Assembly: GCF_001039355.2 (NCBI RefSeq)
Contig: NW_019774158.1
Location: forward strand, 177,546-241,545
Length of the DNA stretch: 64,000 nucleotides
Direction of reading: 5' to 3'
From: Lingula anatina
Taxonomy: Eukaryota; Brachiopoda; Lingulata; Lingulida; Lingulidae
Both the position numbers and the translations under genes were made by a program. Shown in pieces: positions 1 through 9,900 of this stretch. The notes beneath the pieces are model-generated. The model searched no databases. It was not told where the DNA came from and saw only the letters and a program-made list of their open reading frames with translations. Each line of letters opens with the position of its first letter. The first letter of the stretch is position 1.

Positions 1-1123
1 AAAATTCATTATATTTCAGTATTTTTATATGATTAAAAACAATGAAAAAGGCTTGATGCTGCTTCTCTAAAGTCCTAAATAGTTGTAGTGTGGAAAAATC
101 TTCCAAAATTAACTGTCTGAAAAATTGTACTGAATGAAAAAAATCTTTCAGAATTAATAATTGTACTAAGCGCAATAAATGCACTGCATGGAAAAGGTTC
201 ACAATTCCTATTTTTATTGTAAAAAAAGCCATTGCTCTTCAAAGAATTTTTACTCAAAATATTTGCATTGTTTTTTAACCTGAAAATAATTAAGCAGTGA
301 TCTAAGCTGAGAGAAACCGGTCTTGAATATATCTATATTTACATAAAATCTAGCAAGCAACTATATAACATTACAAAAATAAGTTAGCACACCTATTAAT
401 GAATTTACACATTAGGGATTTGTGATTATTACACTGATGCAGGGCTTATTTTTCAGGGCACCTGTCTGGTCAGGCCTACTGCTAACAAGTTTTACCTGTC
501 CCCAGATGATTTCCATTTGCACAGCCTTCCCCCCCCCCCCAAAAAAAAAAAAAAGTGCATTTTTTTTCAATATCCAAGCTAGTTCGTTTAGATGAATATA
601 ATGGACAGTTTTGCATCCTGACTGTGCCATTGCGGATTTTCTGCATTGAAAACGATGCTTCCCTCATTTTGACATGCAGCGCCACTAAAGGTGCAATATT
701 ACAAAAAATATCCGTTAAAATTTAGTCAAGAGCGCCCAATAGAAAAGCAAATGGATATTTATCCTTTTCACTTATTGATTAGTCATCATGTAGTTTGACA
801 GAAGCCATATTTGTTTACCCAGCACATGTTGTTAGGTGTTCTCAGAGGTCTGTGCACTGCCGGTCATAACCAATTCGAGCGGTCTGTTTTTCATTGACCC
901 GTAGTTGTTTCAGTTTCGATATATTTTTGTGAAACAGGTCACATGTCAGCCCTCACAGCATCGCTACACGCACTTCGAGTGACATCAGATGTACGTAATC
1001 TTTATTATGAAATAAGTGTCTTCTATTTGTATGCGCCAGTATGGCGCAGGTTAAAATTTTACTTGCGTCTTTGAGAAAGGGTCCGCGCATTTGGCGCAAT
1101 TGCGCGGCCCAGGATTATCCCTG
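1..1123. other. intergenic sequence, no gene seen
   Basis: No ORF here resembles a known protein. The stretch holds a C-run followed by an A-run near 531-554 and a perfect GCGCAATTGCGC palindrome at 1094-1105 within a short GC-rich patch. No promoter or RNA gene could be supported. Confidence 0.5.
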
Positions 1124-1291
1124 ATATCTGTCCTTTGTTTACAGTATGAAACTCCAAACTTAATATTTTTGAAAAGCAATGCGTGTTGGTGTTTCACTAG
1201 ATAACCAACATCAAGTGTATGTGAGTTATTAGTTCTAGAGTCACACTTGATACCAAGCTATTTATTGATATTTTATTAGTCTCACTGCAGC
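1124..1291 (+). repeat. dispersed direct repeat, copy 1 of 2
   Basis: About 165 bp beginning ATATCTGTCCTTTG and ending CTCACTGCAG. It is matched, with substitutions and small indels (roughly 80 percent by eye), by 4797-4957 in the same orientation. Shared internal blocks include AACTCCAAACTTA, AATGCGTGTTG, GATAACCAACATC and TTCTAGAGTCAC. The two copies bracket the NXPE-like gene and its decayed copy. No terminal inverted repeats or protein were recognised, so the class of element is unknown. Confidence 0.75.
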
Positions 1292-1448
1292 TTAGCCATT
1301 GTTCACATGAAAAATCCAAAATCCAAAAATCCATTGGCAGTATCTAGTGATGACAGTCTGTGCCCTGAATATCCAGTGGCGTAATTTACTCGCAGCATGA
1401 GCGAGTCATTTCCAAAGCTGTTATTAATTCTCAGCTGCGCTTAAAGAA

Positions 1449-1657
1449 GATTCTGACACCTGGACGCATGTGCAGTAATAAATTAGAGAGAAAAAAAATG
1501 GCGGCAGCGGTTGCTTTGAAAAATGTGTTTGTCGAATTTGTGCAACAGCAAGAGGAAGAAGATGAGGTCCATGTACACACGACAGATATGAGTGCAACCG
1601 TCATGATTCTGACACCTGGACGCATGGGCAGTAATAAATTAGAGAGAAAGAAAATGG
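1449..1657 (+). repeat. pair of about 50-bp direct repeats
   Basis: A segment beginning GATTCTGACACCTGGACGCA and running through AGTAATAAATTAGAGAG to AAAATGG occurs at 1449-1501 and again at 1605-1654, about 156 bp apart, nearly identical. The second copy abuts the start of the NXPE-derived fragment, so it may mark a breakpoint of that duplication. Confidence 0.75.
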
Positions 1658-1855
1658 TGGCACTGCTTGGCATCAGACTTGTACTTGGAAAGAAGTTGTT
1701 ATATCTGGTTCTTTTGTGGAGTTGGTTATGGTCCAGTAATGGTAGAGTTGCAACATTTCTGTTGAACCAAAACTTATGGGCTCTTCAATGAATCTGTCCT
1801 CTGGTTTTTTAAAATTAATATGTTGTAAGGCTTTCTCATGTTCTGTCGGGAATGT
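1657..1855 (-). pseudogene. decayed partial copy of the NXPE-like gene
   Basis: This stretch aligns at DNA level to 3592-4120 of the intact NXPE-like gene, covering the end of the N-terminal repeat stalk and the following linker. Shared blocks include GCTTGGCATCAGACTTGTAC, AAGTTGTTATATCTGGTTC and TCTGTCCTCTGG. It has lost about 12 bp after the ACTTGTACTTGGAA block, contains only about one of the seven 54-bp stalk repeats, and lacks both the catalytic domain and the signal-anchor start. It is therefore a broken duplicate lying about 0.6 kb downstream of the intact gene, in the same orientation. The plus-strand ORF over this segment is incidental. Confidence 0.8.
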
Positions 1856-2459
1856 GGAAAAAATTGTGAATTTTATAGATACTGAATTTTTATTGTAATA
1901 AATTCTTAAAACATTCTGATTGAGTGTTTATAACAAAACTGAAAAGCAGGCTACTGTATAGTTTTATTCTCAATTAAATGTTTTATAGAGATATAATTTT
2001 TATGACCCCAAATAATGTTGCTGACGGACTGGTACTTTCTCCCAACTGAAAATATGGAATCGTTGCACTATCAGAATAGAAGAGAACCTGACTTACCCAG
2101 GTTTCTCATCTACCTTTATTTGGGTTCTTAATAATTTGTAAATCCATTGGATGATTTCATTATCAAAGTTCACTCGAGTTGGTGAAAGGTGGGGAAAAAT
2201 TGACATATTAAGTTCAGTCAGCCATTTTTCTTTGCTGATAAGACTATAAGTAAATACTTTTTATTCTTTCTGTGCCCTGAAGATGTGTGAAATAACTGAA
2301 AGTGTTATGCTAAATAAGTCATTTCGGGCACTGATCAACAGAAATTCTTTTCAGGCACTTGTCTGTTTAACTTGCCTTCAAACAATATTTGGGATGTATT
2401 AATGGAATACTGCCAGTTCGGATAATAAACAGCTGATATATATTGTTTTTTGGTAGGAG

Positions 2460-4229
2460 TTAAGTCATACAAATTTTTCTGTAAAGTAACTGGGCAACGG
2501 CTTTACCGGTATCACCGACAAATGCTACAGGACCAGACATTTTCTTTTTTGGACACAAGTAGTTAACAGGATCACATGTTGTATCAGTCATAGGATATAC
2601 AATGTGGAATGCATCAAAAACTTCCACACCAAGTTTCTTCATTTCTGTTCCCAGTATTTCATTGGTTGCTGATTTCATGAAATAATTGCTATCTTTTCTC
2701 CAACTTCCACCTGCCTGTATGTTAAGATAGATCAAGCGAAGTTTAGCCTGCTTGGGATTACTTCTTATGGCTCTGATGGCATCAAAGATAATTCTGCTTT
2801 GATTTAAAATTAGCTGTCTTGCATTTCTTTCAGTCAGGTCCCATTGACCGAAACCTAGAACTATGACATCAGATGTGGACCATGTAGATCGTGACTTCAA
2901 GTGCTTTTGGAGATTTGCAGCAGCAACAAGTGGATTATTCCCCCACATTGCTGCAATGTTTTCATTGTAGAAAAATAGTGTATCTGTAGTGCCATAGAAG
3001 AGATGTGGATTTTTCATCTTGAGTAAATACATTAAATAATAACTTATCGCTCTTATGTGGGTGTCCCCAATGAAAGAAATGCTGGATTTATTTTTTTGAC
3101 AACGTAGCAGTTGAGTTGGAGTCAAAAAAGGCAGTAAAAGGCCTGTTTGGGACCCCCATTGCCAGGTACCATTAACTTTCCACCAGCGTCCATGCAGGTA
3201 CTCTGTTATATCCCCACTATATGTGTCAGCTTTAATGTTCAGTCTCTCCTTGGATCTTGGGCATACATTGTTATACATACTTATTTTTTTCTTTAATCTT
3301 CCTGGCCATGGTATATTATATTTGTTATGGTGCCTATACCCCTCAAAGTTGACAAACTCCAAGAAGACAGTGATGTTGACACATGAGTGTATCCTTGGAC
3401 AGTGAGCAGTGTAGGTACCATTGAAGTAGTCTTGGACAGGACACCACATCCTCTCTCCACCCATTATTGTGATTCTGAATCCACTTCCCCCAGTGGACAG
3501 TGTTTCTTGGCCATTGTGAACAAATTCAGTGATGTTCAAGATGACAGAATCTGGATTGGGTAGTTTTTGGATTAACTGCACTTGATGATGGTACTGCTTG
3601 GCATCAGACTTGTACTTGGAATAATCCAAAGGAGAAGTTGTTATATCTGGTTCTTTTGTGGAGTTTGTTATGGTCCAGTAATGGTAAAGTTGCAACATTT
3701 CTGTTGGACCAAAATGTATGTGCTCTTCAATTAATCTGTCCTCTGGTTCTTTAGAACTCATAGGCAGTTGTGTGGGCTCTTCAATTAATCTGTCCTCTGG
3801 TTCTTTAGAATTCATAGGCAGTTGTGTGGGCTGTTCAGTGAATCTGTCCTCTGGTTCTTTAGAATTCATAGGCAGTTGTGTGGGCTCTTCAGTGACTTTG
3901 TCCTCTGGTTCTTTAGAATTCATAGGCAGTTGTGTGGGGTCTTCAGTGAAACTGTCCTCTGGTTCTTTAAAATTAATAGGCAGTTGTGTGGGGTCTTCAG
4001 TGAAACTGTCCTCTGGCTTTTTAAAATCAATAGGCAGTTGTGTGGGCTCTTCAGTGAAACTGTCCTCTGGCTTTTTAAAATCAATAGGTGGTAAGGCTTT
4101 CTTTTGTTCTGTCAGGAACATCATCCATAATACAACTGCAACAATCATTAAAAGTTTGCAGTAAAAAATATATTGAAGTAACCTATGAGTACGCTGCTTT
4201 GCAATACGCATCTGGATATTCGTCTTCAT
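2460..4229 (-). CDS. NXPE family-like type II membrane protein, single exon
   Basis: A 589-residue intronless ORF. Residues about 18-40 form a hydrophobic signal-anchor after a basic N-terminus, predicting a type II Golgi or secretory-pathway protein. Residues 49-174 are seven 18-residue repeats of the type KEPEDxxxEEPTQLPMxS, a probable extended acidic stalk. The C-terminal half resembles the NXPE (neurexophilin and PC-esterase) family: WCPVQDYFNGTYTAHCP, then an SGNH-like block FIGDTHIRAISYYL, VIVLGFGQWDLT, and a late DAFH (DxxH) followed by a Cys pair. The usual GDS nucleophile Ser is Thr here (ACC codon), so esterase activity is uncertain. The length is close to NXPE proteins plus the added stalk. 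I chose the Met at 4229 because it precedes the membrane anchor with no in-frame alternative closer. Lack of introns suggests an origin by retrocopy. The substrate is unknown. Confidence 0.85.
   Translation of the reverse strand: MKTNIQMRIAKQRTHRLLQYIFYCKLLMIVAVVLWMMFLTEQKKALPPIDFKKPEDSFTEEPTQLPIDFKKPEDSFTEDPTQLPINFKEPEDSFTEDPTQLPMNSKEPEDKVTEEPTQLPMNSKEPEDRFTEQPTQLPMNSKEPEDRLIEEPTQLPMSSKEPEDRLIEEHIHFGPTEMLQLYHYWTITNSTKEPDITTSPLDYSKYKSDAKQYHHQVQLIQKLPNPDSVILNITEFVHNGQETLSTGGSGFRITIMGGERMWCPVQDYFNGTYTAHCPRIHSCVNITVFLEFVNFEGYRHHNKYNIPWPGRLKKKISMYNNVCPRSKERLNIKADTYSGDITEYLHGRWWKVNGTWQWGSQTGLLLPFLTPTQLLRCQKNKSSISFIGDTHIRAISYYLMYLLKMKNPHLFYGTTDTLFFYNENIAAMWGNNPLVAAANLQKHLKSRSTWSTSDVIVLGFGQWDLTERNARQLILNQSRIIFDAIRAIRSNPKQAKLRLIYLNIQAGGSWRKDSNYFMKSATNEILGTEMKKLGVEVFDAFHIVYPMTDTTCDPVNYLCPKKKMSGPVAFVGDTGKAVAQLLYRKICMT
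3708..4085 (-). repeat. seven 54-bp tandem repeats coding the NXPE-like stalk
   Basis: A 54-bp unit repeats seven times in frame; the core CTGTCCTCTGG recurs every 54 bp on the plus strand (for example at 3736 and 3790). Each unit encodes 18 residues with consensus KEPED and EPTQLP. The last unit towards the C-terminus is degenerate. The decayed neighbour at 1657-1855 keeps about one unit, so the array has expanded or contracted since duplication. Confidence 0.9.
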
Positions 4230-4796
4230 TTTGCCATCAGATCCTTCACTATTGAAACCACTCTAAAATGTATTTGACTATGAATATTGTTTATTGCACA
4301 ATATTCTTCTCATACTGTGTTACCAGTATCATATTATTTATTCAAGCTTCTGCTTCAAGGTTAGGATATCTGTCTTTTAGATCTTTATTGATATTTAATG
4401 CACTTACATATAGGTTTGTTAATTAGGCTATGATACTTAGATCTTGATGACTTCCTTGATTTGACAAAAAATGACAAAAGTAAAGTTTTGGACATACAAT
4501 GTCAACAATCTTTTTTAGGAAAAGAATGAGGTTGAGATAGGATTTAAAAGGCAGTTTTTTACTGTACAAAAAAGGAGAGACTTTGAGTTTTAAGCAGCGT
4601 CCAATTGTATCTGATTGACAGGCAGTCCTTTTAAAAGGGAAAAATGAAATGTTTGACCAAGTTGATATTTCTTTCTTATATACAACTGATGTATTTTGAT
4701 CGAATAACTTGTAGAATTGCCAAATTTTGGAAAATGTTTGAATGTGTGCAATGGCTCCTTGCCTCTTTTGCGCTGTTCCGCAGTGCTCACTCTTGC

Positions 4797-4957
4797 ATAT
4801 CTGTCCTTTGCTTACAGGATAAAACTCCAAACTTATGTTTTCAAAGTAATGCGTGTTGATGTTTCACTCGATAACCAACATCCAGTGTGTGTGAGTTAGT
4901 TCTAGAGTCACTCTTAATAACTAGCTATTTACTGATAGTTTACTAGCCTCACTGCAG
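4797..4957 (+). repeat. dispersed direct repeat, copy 2 of 2
   Basis: Diverged partner of 1124-1291, same orientation, from ATATCTGTCCTTTGCTTACA to CCTCACTGCAGCA. It lies upstream of the NXPE-like start codon, between that gene and the BAZ2-type gene. Confidence 0.75.
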
Positions 4958-5159
4958 CATATTTTTCATTTGTGGTCCATGTGCTCAAAATGATCTTTGG
5001 CATGTTTTGGCAAAAACAAGGCAGACTTGGTGCAAAAACTCGATCTAGAAATCCTTTTGATTTTAAGTCTGTAATCCCAAATTGGATTTTTAAATAATGT
5101 GGTGTAAGCTTGATATGCTACAGTGAGACTAGGTTTGACGTGTTGCTTGCTAACTTTCA

Positions 5160-5320
5160 CTTCTAACCACTAGGTGGCGCTGATTGGTGGCGTGCGGCAT
5201 CTGAGCATGCTCGGAGGCTAGCCACGACCGCAGAACTGGAATATTACAGCGGGGCTCTCAGCAGCCCTCTGTCGCCCCACTTTGGAACTCTTTCAACCAG
5301 CAGTACAGCCGAGTCAAGTA
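5160..5320 (+). promoter_or_regulatory. candidate promoter / 5' non-coding exon of the BAZ2-type gene
   Basis: A GC-richer island in otherwise AT-rich sequence, with an ATTGGT (inverted CCAAT) motif at about 5183 and another just downstream near 5338, followed by a possible splice donor GAGTCAA|GTATGT at 5317/5318. The first recognised coding exon of the BAZ2-type gene starts directly after a splice acceptor (6254-6255), so at least one non-coding or N-terminal exon must lie upstream, and this is the best candidate. It could instead serve the divergent NXPE-like gene. No transcript evidence is available. Confidence 0.35.
5167..5181 (+). promoter_or_regulatory. CTCF-like motif
   Basis: CCACTAGGTGGCGCT fits the core CTCF consensus CCASYAGRKGGCRS at nearly every position. 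It lies between the divergent NXPE-like and BAZ2-type genes, a plausible insulator or promoter-proximal position. A single motif match is not proof of binding. Confidence 0.45.
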
Positions 5321-6255
5321 TGTGTCAAGTCATCTGATTGGTCAGTTAGTTATCAGATGGGTATAACAAATATCCTTATAGGTTGATGCAAATTTTTATT
5401 TCTGTCCTTTGTTAGGATATCATCAACAAAGTCAGTGGGTCATTTCAGTGGCACAGTAAGGGATTTTTAAGTATAAAGTTTCTTTTCGAAGTTATTTAAA
5501 AGCACAAAGAATGGCCAGTAGCTGATCCTTTTGCTAATCTGAAACATTTTGTATCTTGACTTCTTCCCAACACTGATGAAAAATTTTAATAAATAAATGA
5601 ATTAATAAGTAAATTGATAACTGAAAATGGAAATAAAATACAAAAAGAATTAAGCAATCTTGAAAAGTCAGCAAACATTAATAGTAAGCCTACCTTTGAA
5701 ATTGTCAAAAAAGAAGATAAAGGACCAGTTAAACATTTGTTCCAGGAAGAAATATATTTAATCAGTAAATGGAATTTATTCTTCAATCTTAGCAAAACAA
5801 ATTTTAATGATTGGCCTACGTAAATTCAGACTGGGCTTTGCTTTTACCATTTTAATTTAAGCTCTGGCTTCAACGAAGGCTTTGTTTGAGCACTTCTTCT
5901 GCAGTGTTGCCCAGGTTACCCTCATCAAACGGCAAAGTTGCTGCTGATAGTTAGTCCAGGTTGACTTACTTAGTCCAGATTCTTTGTCACATAATTATTA
6001 TTCCCATATTCACATCAGTAATTTGCAGTTGATTATTGGACAGAAAGCTAAACTGGCTTATTGCTTTTTGCACAACTAATACACTGACAAAAAAATGTGT
6101 GCTGACGTGCGATGATTAGCATTTTAACTATATTTAGCATGCTTTTAACATTTTATACAAGTATGTAATATCTTGATAGATCTGACAAGAAGAAAAGTGT
6201 TGAACTTACCATTTTGGTTGCTTCCTGATGCATATTGTTTACTATCTTCTTTCAG

Positions 6256-6918
6256 CAATGAATGGCATCTTTTCTGCTCCGCTGTTTCAACCCTACGTAA
6301 CCACCACATCATCGACAACATCAGTGATGACTTCGCCGTCATCCACCTCATCTCCTGTCATGTCACCTGCCAAGTCGTCATTGTCATCATCGTCGTCATC
6401 ATCGTCTTCATCATCATCAGCATCCAAGTCAATGGTAACCACAGCAACAACACAAACCCCCACCACCTCCGTACTGACGACCTCTTCCTCCAGTACCAGC
6501 AGCGCAATCAGCACCTCCAGTTTTGGGAAAGGGCGTAAGAAGTCCACCAGCGGTCTGCCAATGACCTCACAAACACCTGTTATCATGACGATACCCAAAC
6601 CTAAGCCTGCTCTTACCCCACCTAAACTCAATGCCGAGGAAGTCACCAAGAAAATGGTAAGGATGATATTTTTAATCAAATCATAAGTGTTCAACATGGT
6701 GATATATTATATGGTGATTTTATTGTTCTTTTTGTCAGGGTCAGTTGATTAATTTTTTTTACCTCATTGCTGAAAGATTCTGCTATTTCTCACAAATTTG
6801 ATTTTATTTTTTACAGAATCTGCCTTCTGCTTATGAGGAGGTTGCTCTAAATCTGTCCAAATCGGACAACAAGAGACGTCTTAGCTCCAGCACAGATAAC
6901 CTGAAGTCTCCTTCCAAA
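6256..6918 (+). CDS. BAZ2B: BAZ2-like exons 1-2: Ser/Thr-rich N-terminus
   Basis: Exons 6256-6656 (acceptor TTTCAG, donor ATG|GTAAGG) and 6817-6918 (TTACAG, AAA|GTAGGT), both ending in phase 0. The first begins MNGIFSAPLFQPYV and contains a run of Ser encoded by mixed TCA/TCG/TCC codons (about residues 39-54), then a KGRKKS basic patch and a Pro-rich end. The region looks disordered and has no catalytic motif. Confidence 0.8.
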
Positions 6919-9900
6919 GTAGGTTTTCAGCTGCTAAAATACAGATGAAAGGTCCCCTGTATTTATTCAGAAATCTGGATTTTTAGGTGTTGTATTTTTG
7001 CTCCCTGACACCTATTCAGTATATAGAGCTGCATGCATGTTTTTGATACTTGTATTTTGTCATGTTTTCAGTCCCATTTTCATTTCAAATTAAGTGAAAA
7101 GTGGTCAGACTTGACATGTTTAGATGTTTTACTTTTAGTCACACAAAAATGCTTATTTATTTGGCTGTAGATATGAAATAAATATTCAGTTGTTTAACAT
7201 CAAATGATTTTGTCAAAAATATTAAGTCGAAATTTGTTGGTAGTTCAACAATGAGCTCATATATATATACATTTTTGACAATCACGATGGATGAATGACA
7301 GTACAATCTTATTTTTTGTAGAAGTAACACAGTTGAAAAATGGGTAAACGTGAATGATATTGGTTATAAATTGGGTGATGTTGTGAATGTAACAACAAAC
7401 CATTGTATAGTTTATATGGTATCCCCTTGTCATAACACGCTGACTTGGTATGGGCAGATGTTATTTATAATCACTTCCCGGTTTAACTTTCAGAAGAGAC
7501 ACGACTCCGAGGAAGACACCTCTCACAAAAAACTGATCGCCGAGAAGTTGCAGCAGAAGATGAGAAAGCAGGCGTTGGCCCTGGGGAACATCGCTAAATC
7601 CCCGTCCACTCCGCACACCAAACCCTCCTGTGGCAGGAGGAAACAGTCCAGCACCTCTCCCATCACCACCACTTCTGCCACCGCCACCGCGGACTCTCCC
7701 GGTGCCAGACACACCATTACTACTAACCTCCTGGGAGGTGGGAAGTTCCCCACTTCTCCACTGTTCTCTAACCCAAGTCCATTTCTGGTGGGGGACAAGT
7801 CCCCTACATCCCCAGGGTTAAGCCCCCCGGGGTTAGGGATGTGGGGCAGAAGATTGTCGAGCAGCAGTGGTGGCAGCACCAACACAGAACAAGCTACCTT
7901 TGCTGCCACGGCCGCGGAAAAAGAAGAGCTCTCCTTTGCTAAGCTAGCAGCCAGCAGTGAGAAATCGTCCATCACCATGACAACGACTACAACTGATGCC
8001 ACCGCATCCATGGCAACCAGTGCCACGCCAACCTCAACCTCAAAACCAAAGCAGCTACAAGGCGGGATGACTGCGGAAAAGATGGGACGTCTTTTCCCGG
8101 GCCTCATGGGACTCAAACAACCTGCTCTGCCTAGTGACACACCCTTAGTGATATCTACAGGTCCAGCTTCACCTACGGCAACATCAGCCATTGCTGGGAC
8201 AAAGACCAGTTCAACACTCGCCTCTCCACGGAGTCCAATAAGCCCTGGCTTAAGTATGGGGAAGGTGATTGGTGGGCCAACAACAGACAAACCAAGGGGA
8301 AGGGGCAGAAAATCATCCTCAGATGATCCCAGGGTTGGAGCACCTAAGGGAAGAGGCAGGGGGAAATACACCAAAAGCCAGAAGGGGGCACCAGTGGAGG
8401 ACGATGATGCAGTGGTAAGGTTTACTCACATTTGTTATTTTGCTATGCAAGTTGGGAGTAAATAGAAATATTCAAAAAGTTGAGCAATGGAATGAATTTA
8501 AGAAAATTAAAATATAATTTTTGAATGATTTGATATCTCTTTGTAATGCCATATAATGTAAGACTGGTAAGATATTGCATTTAAATTCTCGTTACTTTGT
8601 GTGTTGTACATCATGGAATTAGTGAAATTTTTTCCCTCCTTGAAACAGGAGCAAAAAAGGAAGCAAGAACTTCTCAAGGCCAAGTTAGAGGCTGAGCTGA
8701 AGCAGCAGCAGTTACAGCTACGCCTACAGAGGAAGGCACAGGCTATGAAGGAGAAGGAAATAGCCATGAAAAGTCCGGTATGGTGCAAGAGAAATGAAAA
8801 ATTAAATTTATTGAAAAATAAATAATTGTTCTTGTTTCAAAAGCCATGGGAAAATGCCTTTACCACATTTCATTTAAAGATTGAGGAAGTCATGCAATTC
8901 TTAGTAATTTTATATTATTGCTTTTGAATTATTTTATTATACATGTTTTGAATTTTGTAACTAAGCAAAGATAATTTATCTTTTAAATATTTTGTTTCTT
9001 ATTATTTGTATTAAATAATTAAATTTTCCTTTTTTGAAATTGCAGGGCCAGCAAGCCCGCTCCCAAGACAAACTACAACAACAGAGACAAAAGTTATTAC
9101 AAGAGCAACAAAGATTACAGCAGCAGCTGGATGAACAACAGCAGCATTTACAACAACAACGAGAACAATCCCAGCAGCAGCAACAGACTGAGCAGAAAGT
9201 ACAGAAGAAAAAAAGACAAAGGAAAACGAAAGAGCAGAAGGCCGCTGCAGCTTCTACAATATCTAAACCCCAGGAGTCAAAATTAGCTCAGGTTAGGGTT
9301 CTTTACGAGGCATATTTGACATATTTGACTTTATATTGAAGACTTTATATTGTAGACTGAATTTCAAACAAGCCCCTAGTGTATGTATTGCACCAGTTTG
9401 AGAGATTGACAGCTTTATAGCCGGGTTATTTTTATCACCTTAATAGAGCCTTTCCCAGTCAAAATAGTGTAAAACATGAAGAGAAGGGGTTATGGTATGA
9501 AAAGGACGTAGATTTTTTCGACTTCAATATTTCAGGACACAAGGACTAGTTACGTGCTAATTCTGATAATTTAAATACCTTAACCAGGAAGGTGATCTTT
9601 CTTGTACATAATTGCTTTAAGCTGTCAGTTGAGCTTTGTCATGAGAAAGAGCCTCTGATAATGTGAAAGACATTTTGTCTTTAAAGGTGTCCCTGTTAAT
9701 TAATTAATTGATTAATTTCTACTACAGGTGCTACTTAGTTCTGCTCTTATCAATGCTCCCGCAGGACAAGAGAATGGTGAAAAGCTAGTCGCCAAGTTTA
9801 AGACTATAAGCAAGAAGAAAACAAAGTCTGAAACCCAGCAAAGTTCAGAGGAAAGCAGCGCCAAAGGGGAGTCTGACTCAGGTATATAGGATTCTGCTTT

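Noticed and set aside
1468..1791. Plus-strand ORF of 107 residues
   Set aside because: Half of it is the antisense of the NXPE-derived fragment and the start lies in a duplicated 50-bp repeat; there is no protein similarity.
3718..4164. Plus-strand ORFs over the NXPE stalk repeat
   Set aside because: They are stop-free only because the 54-bp repeat is a multiple of three; the minus strand has the membrane anchor and NXPE domain.
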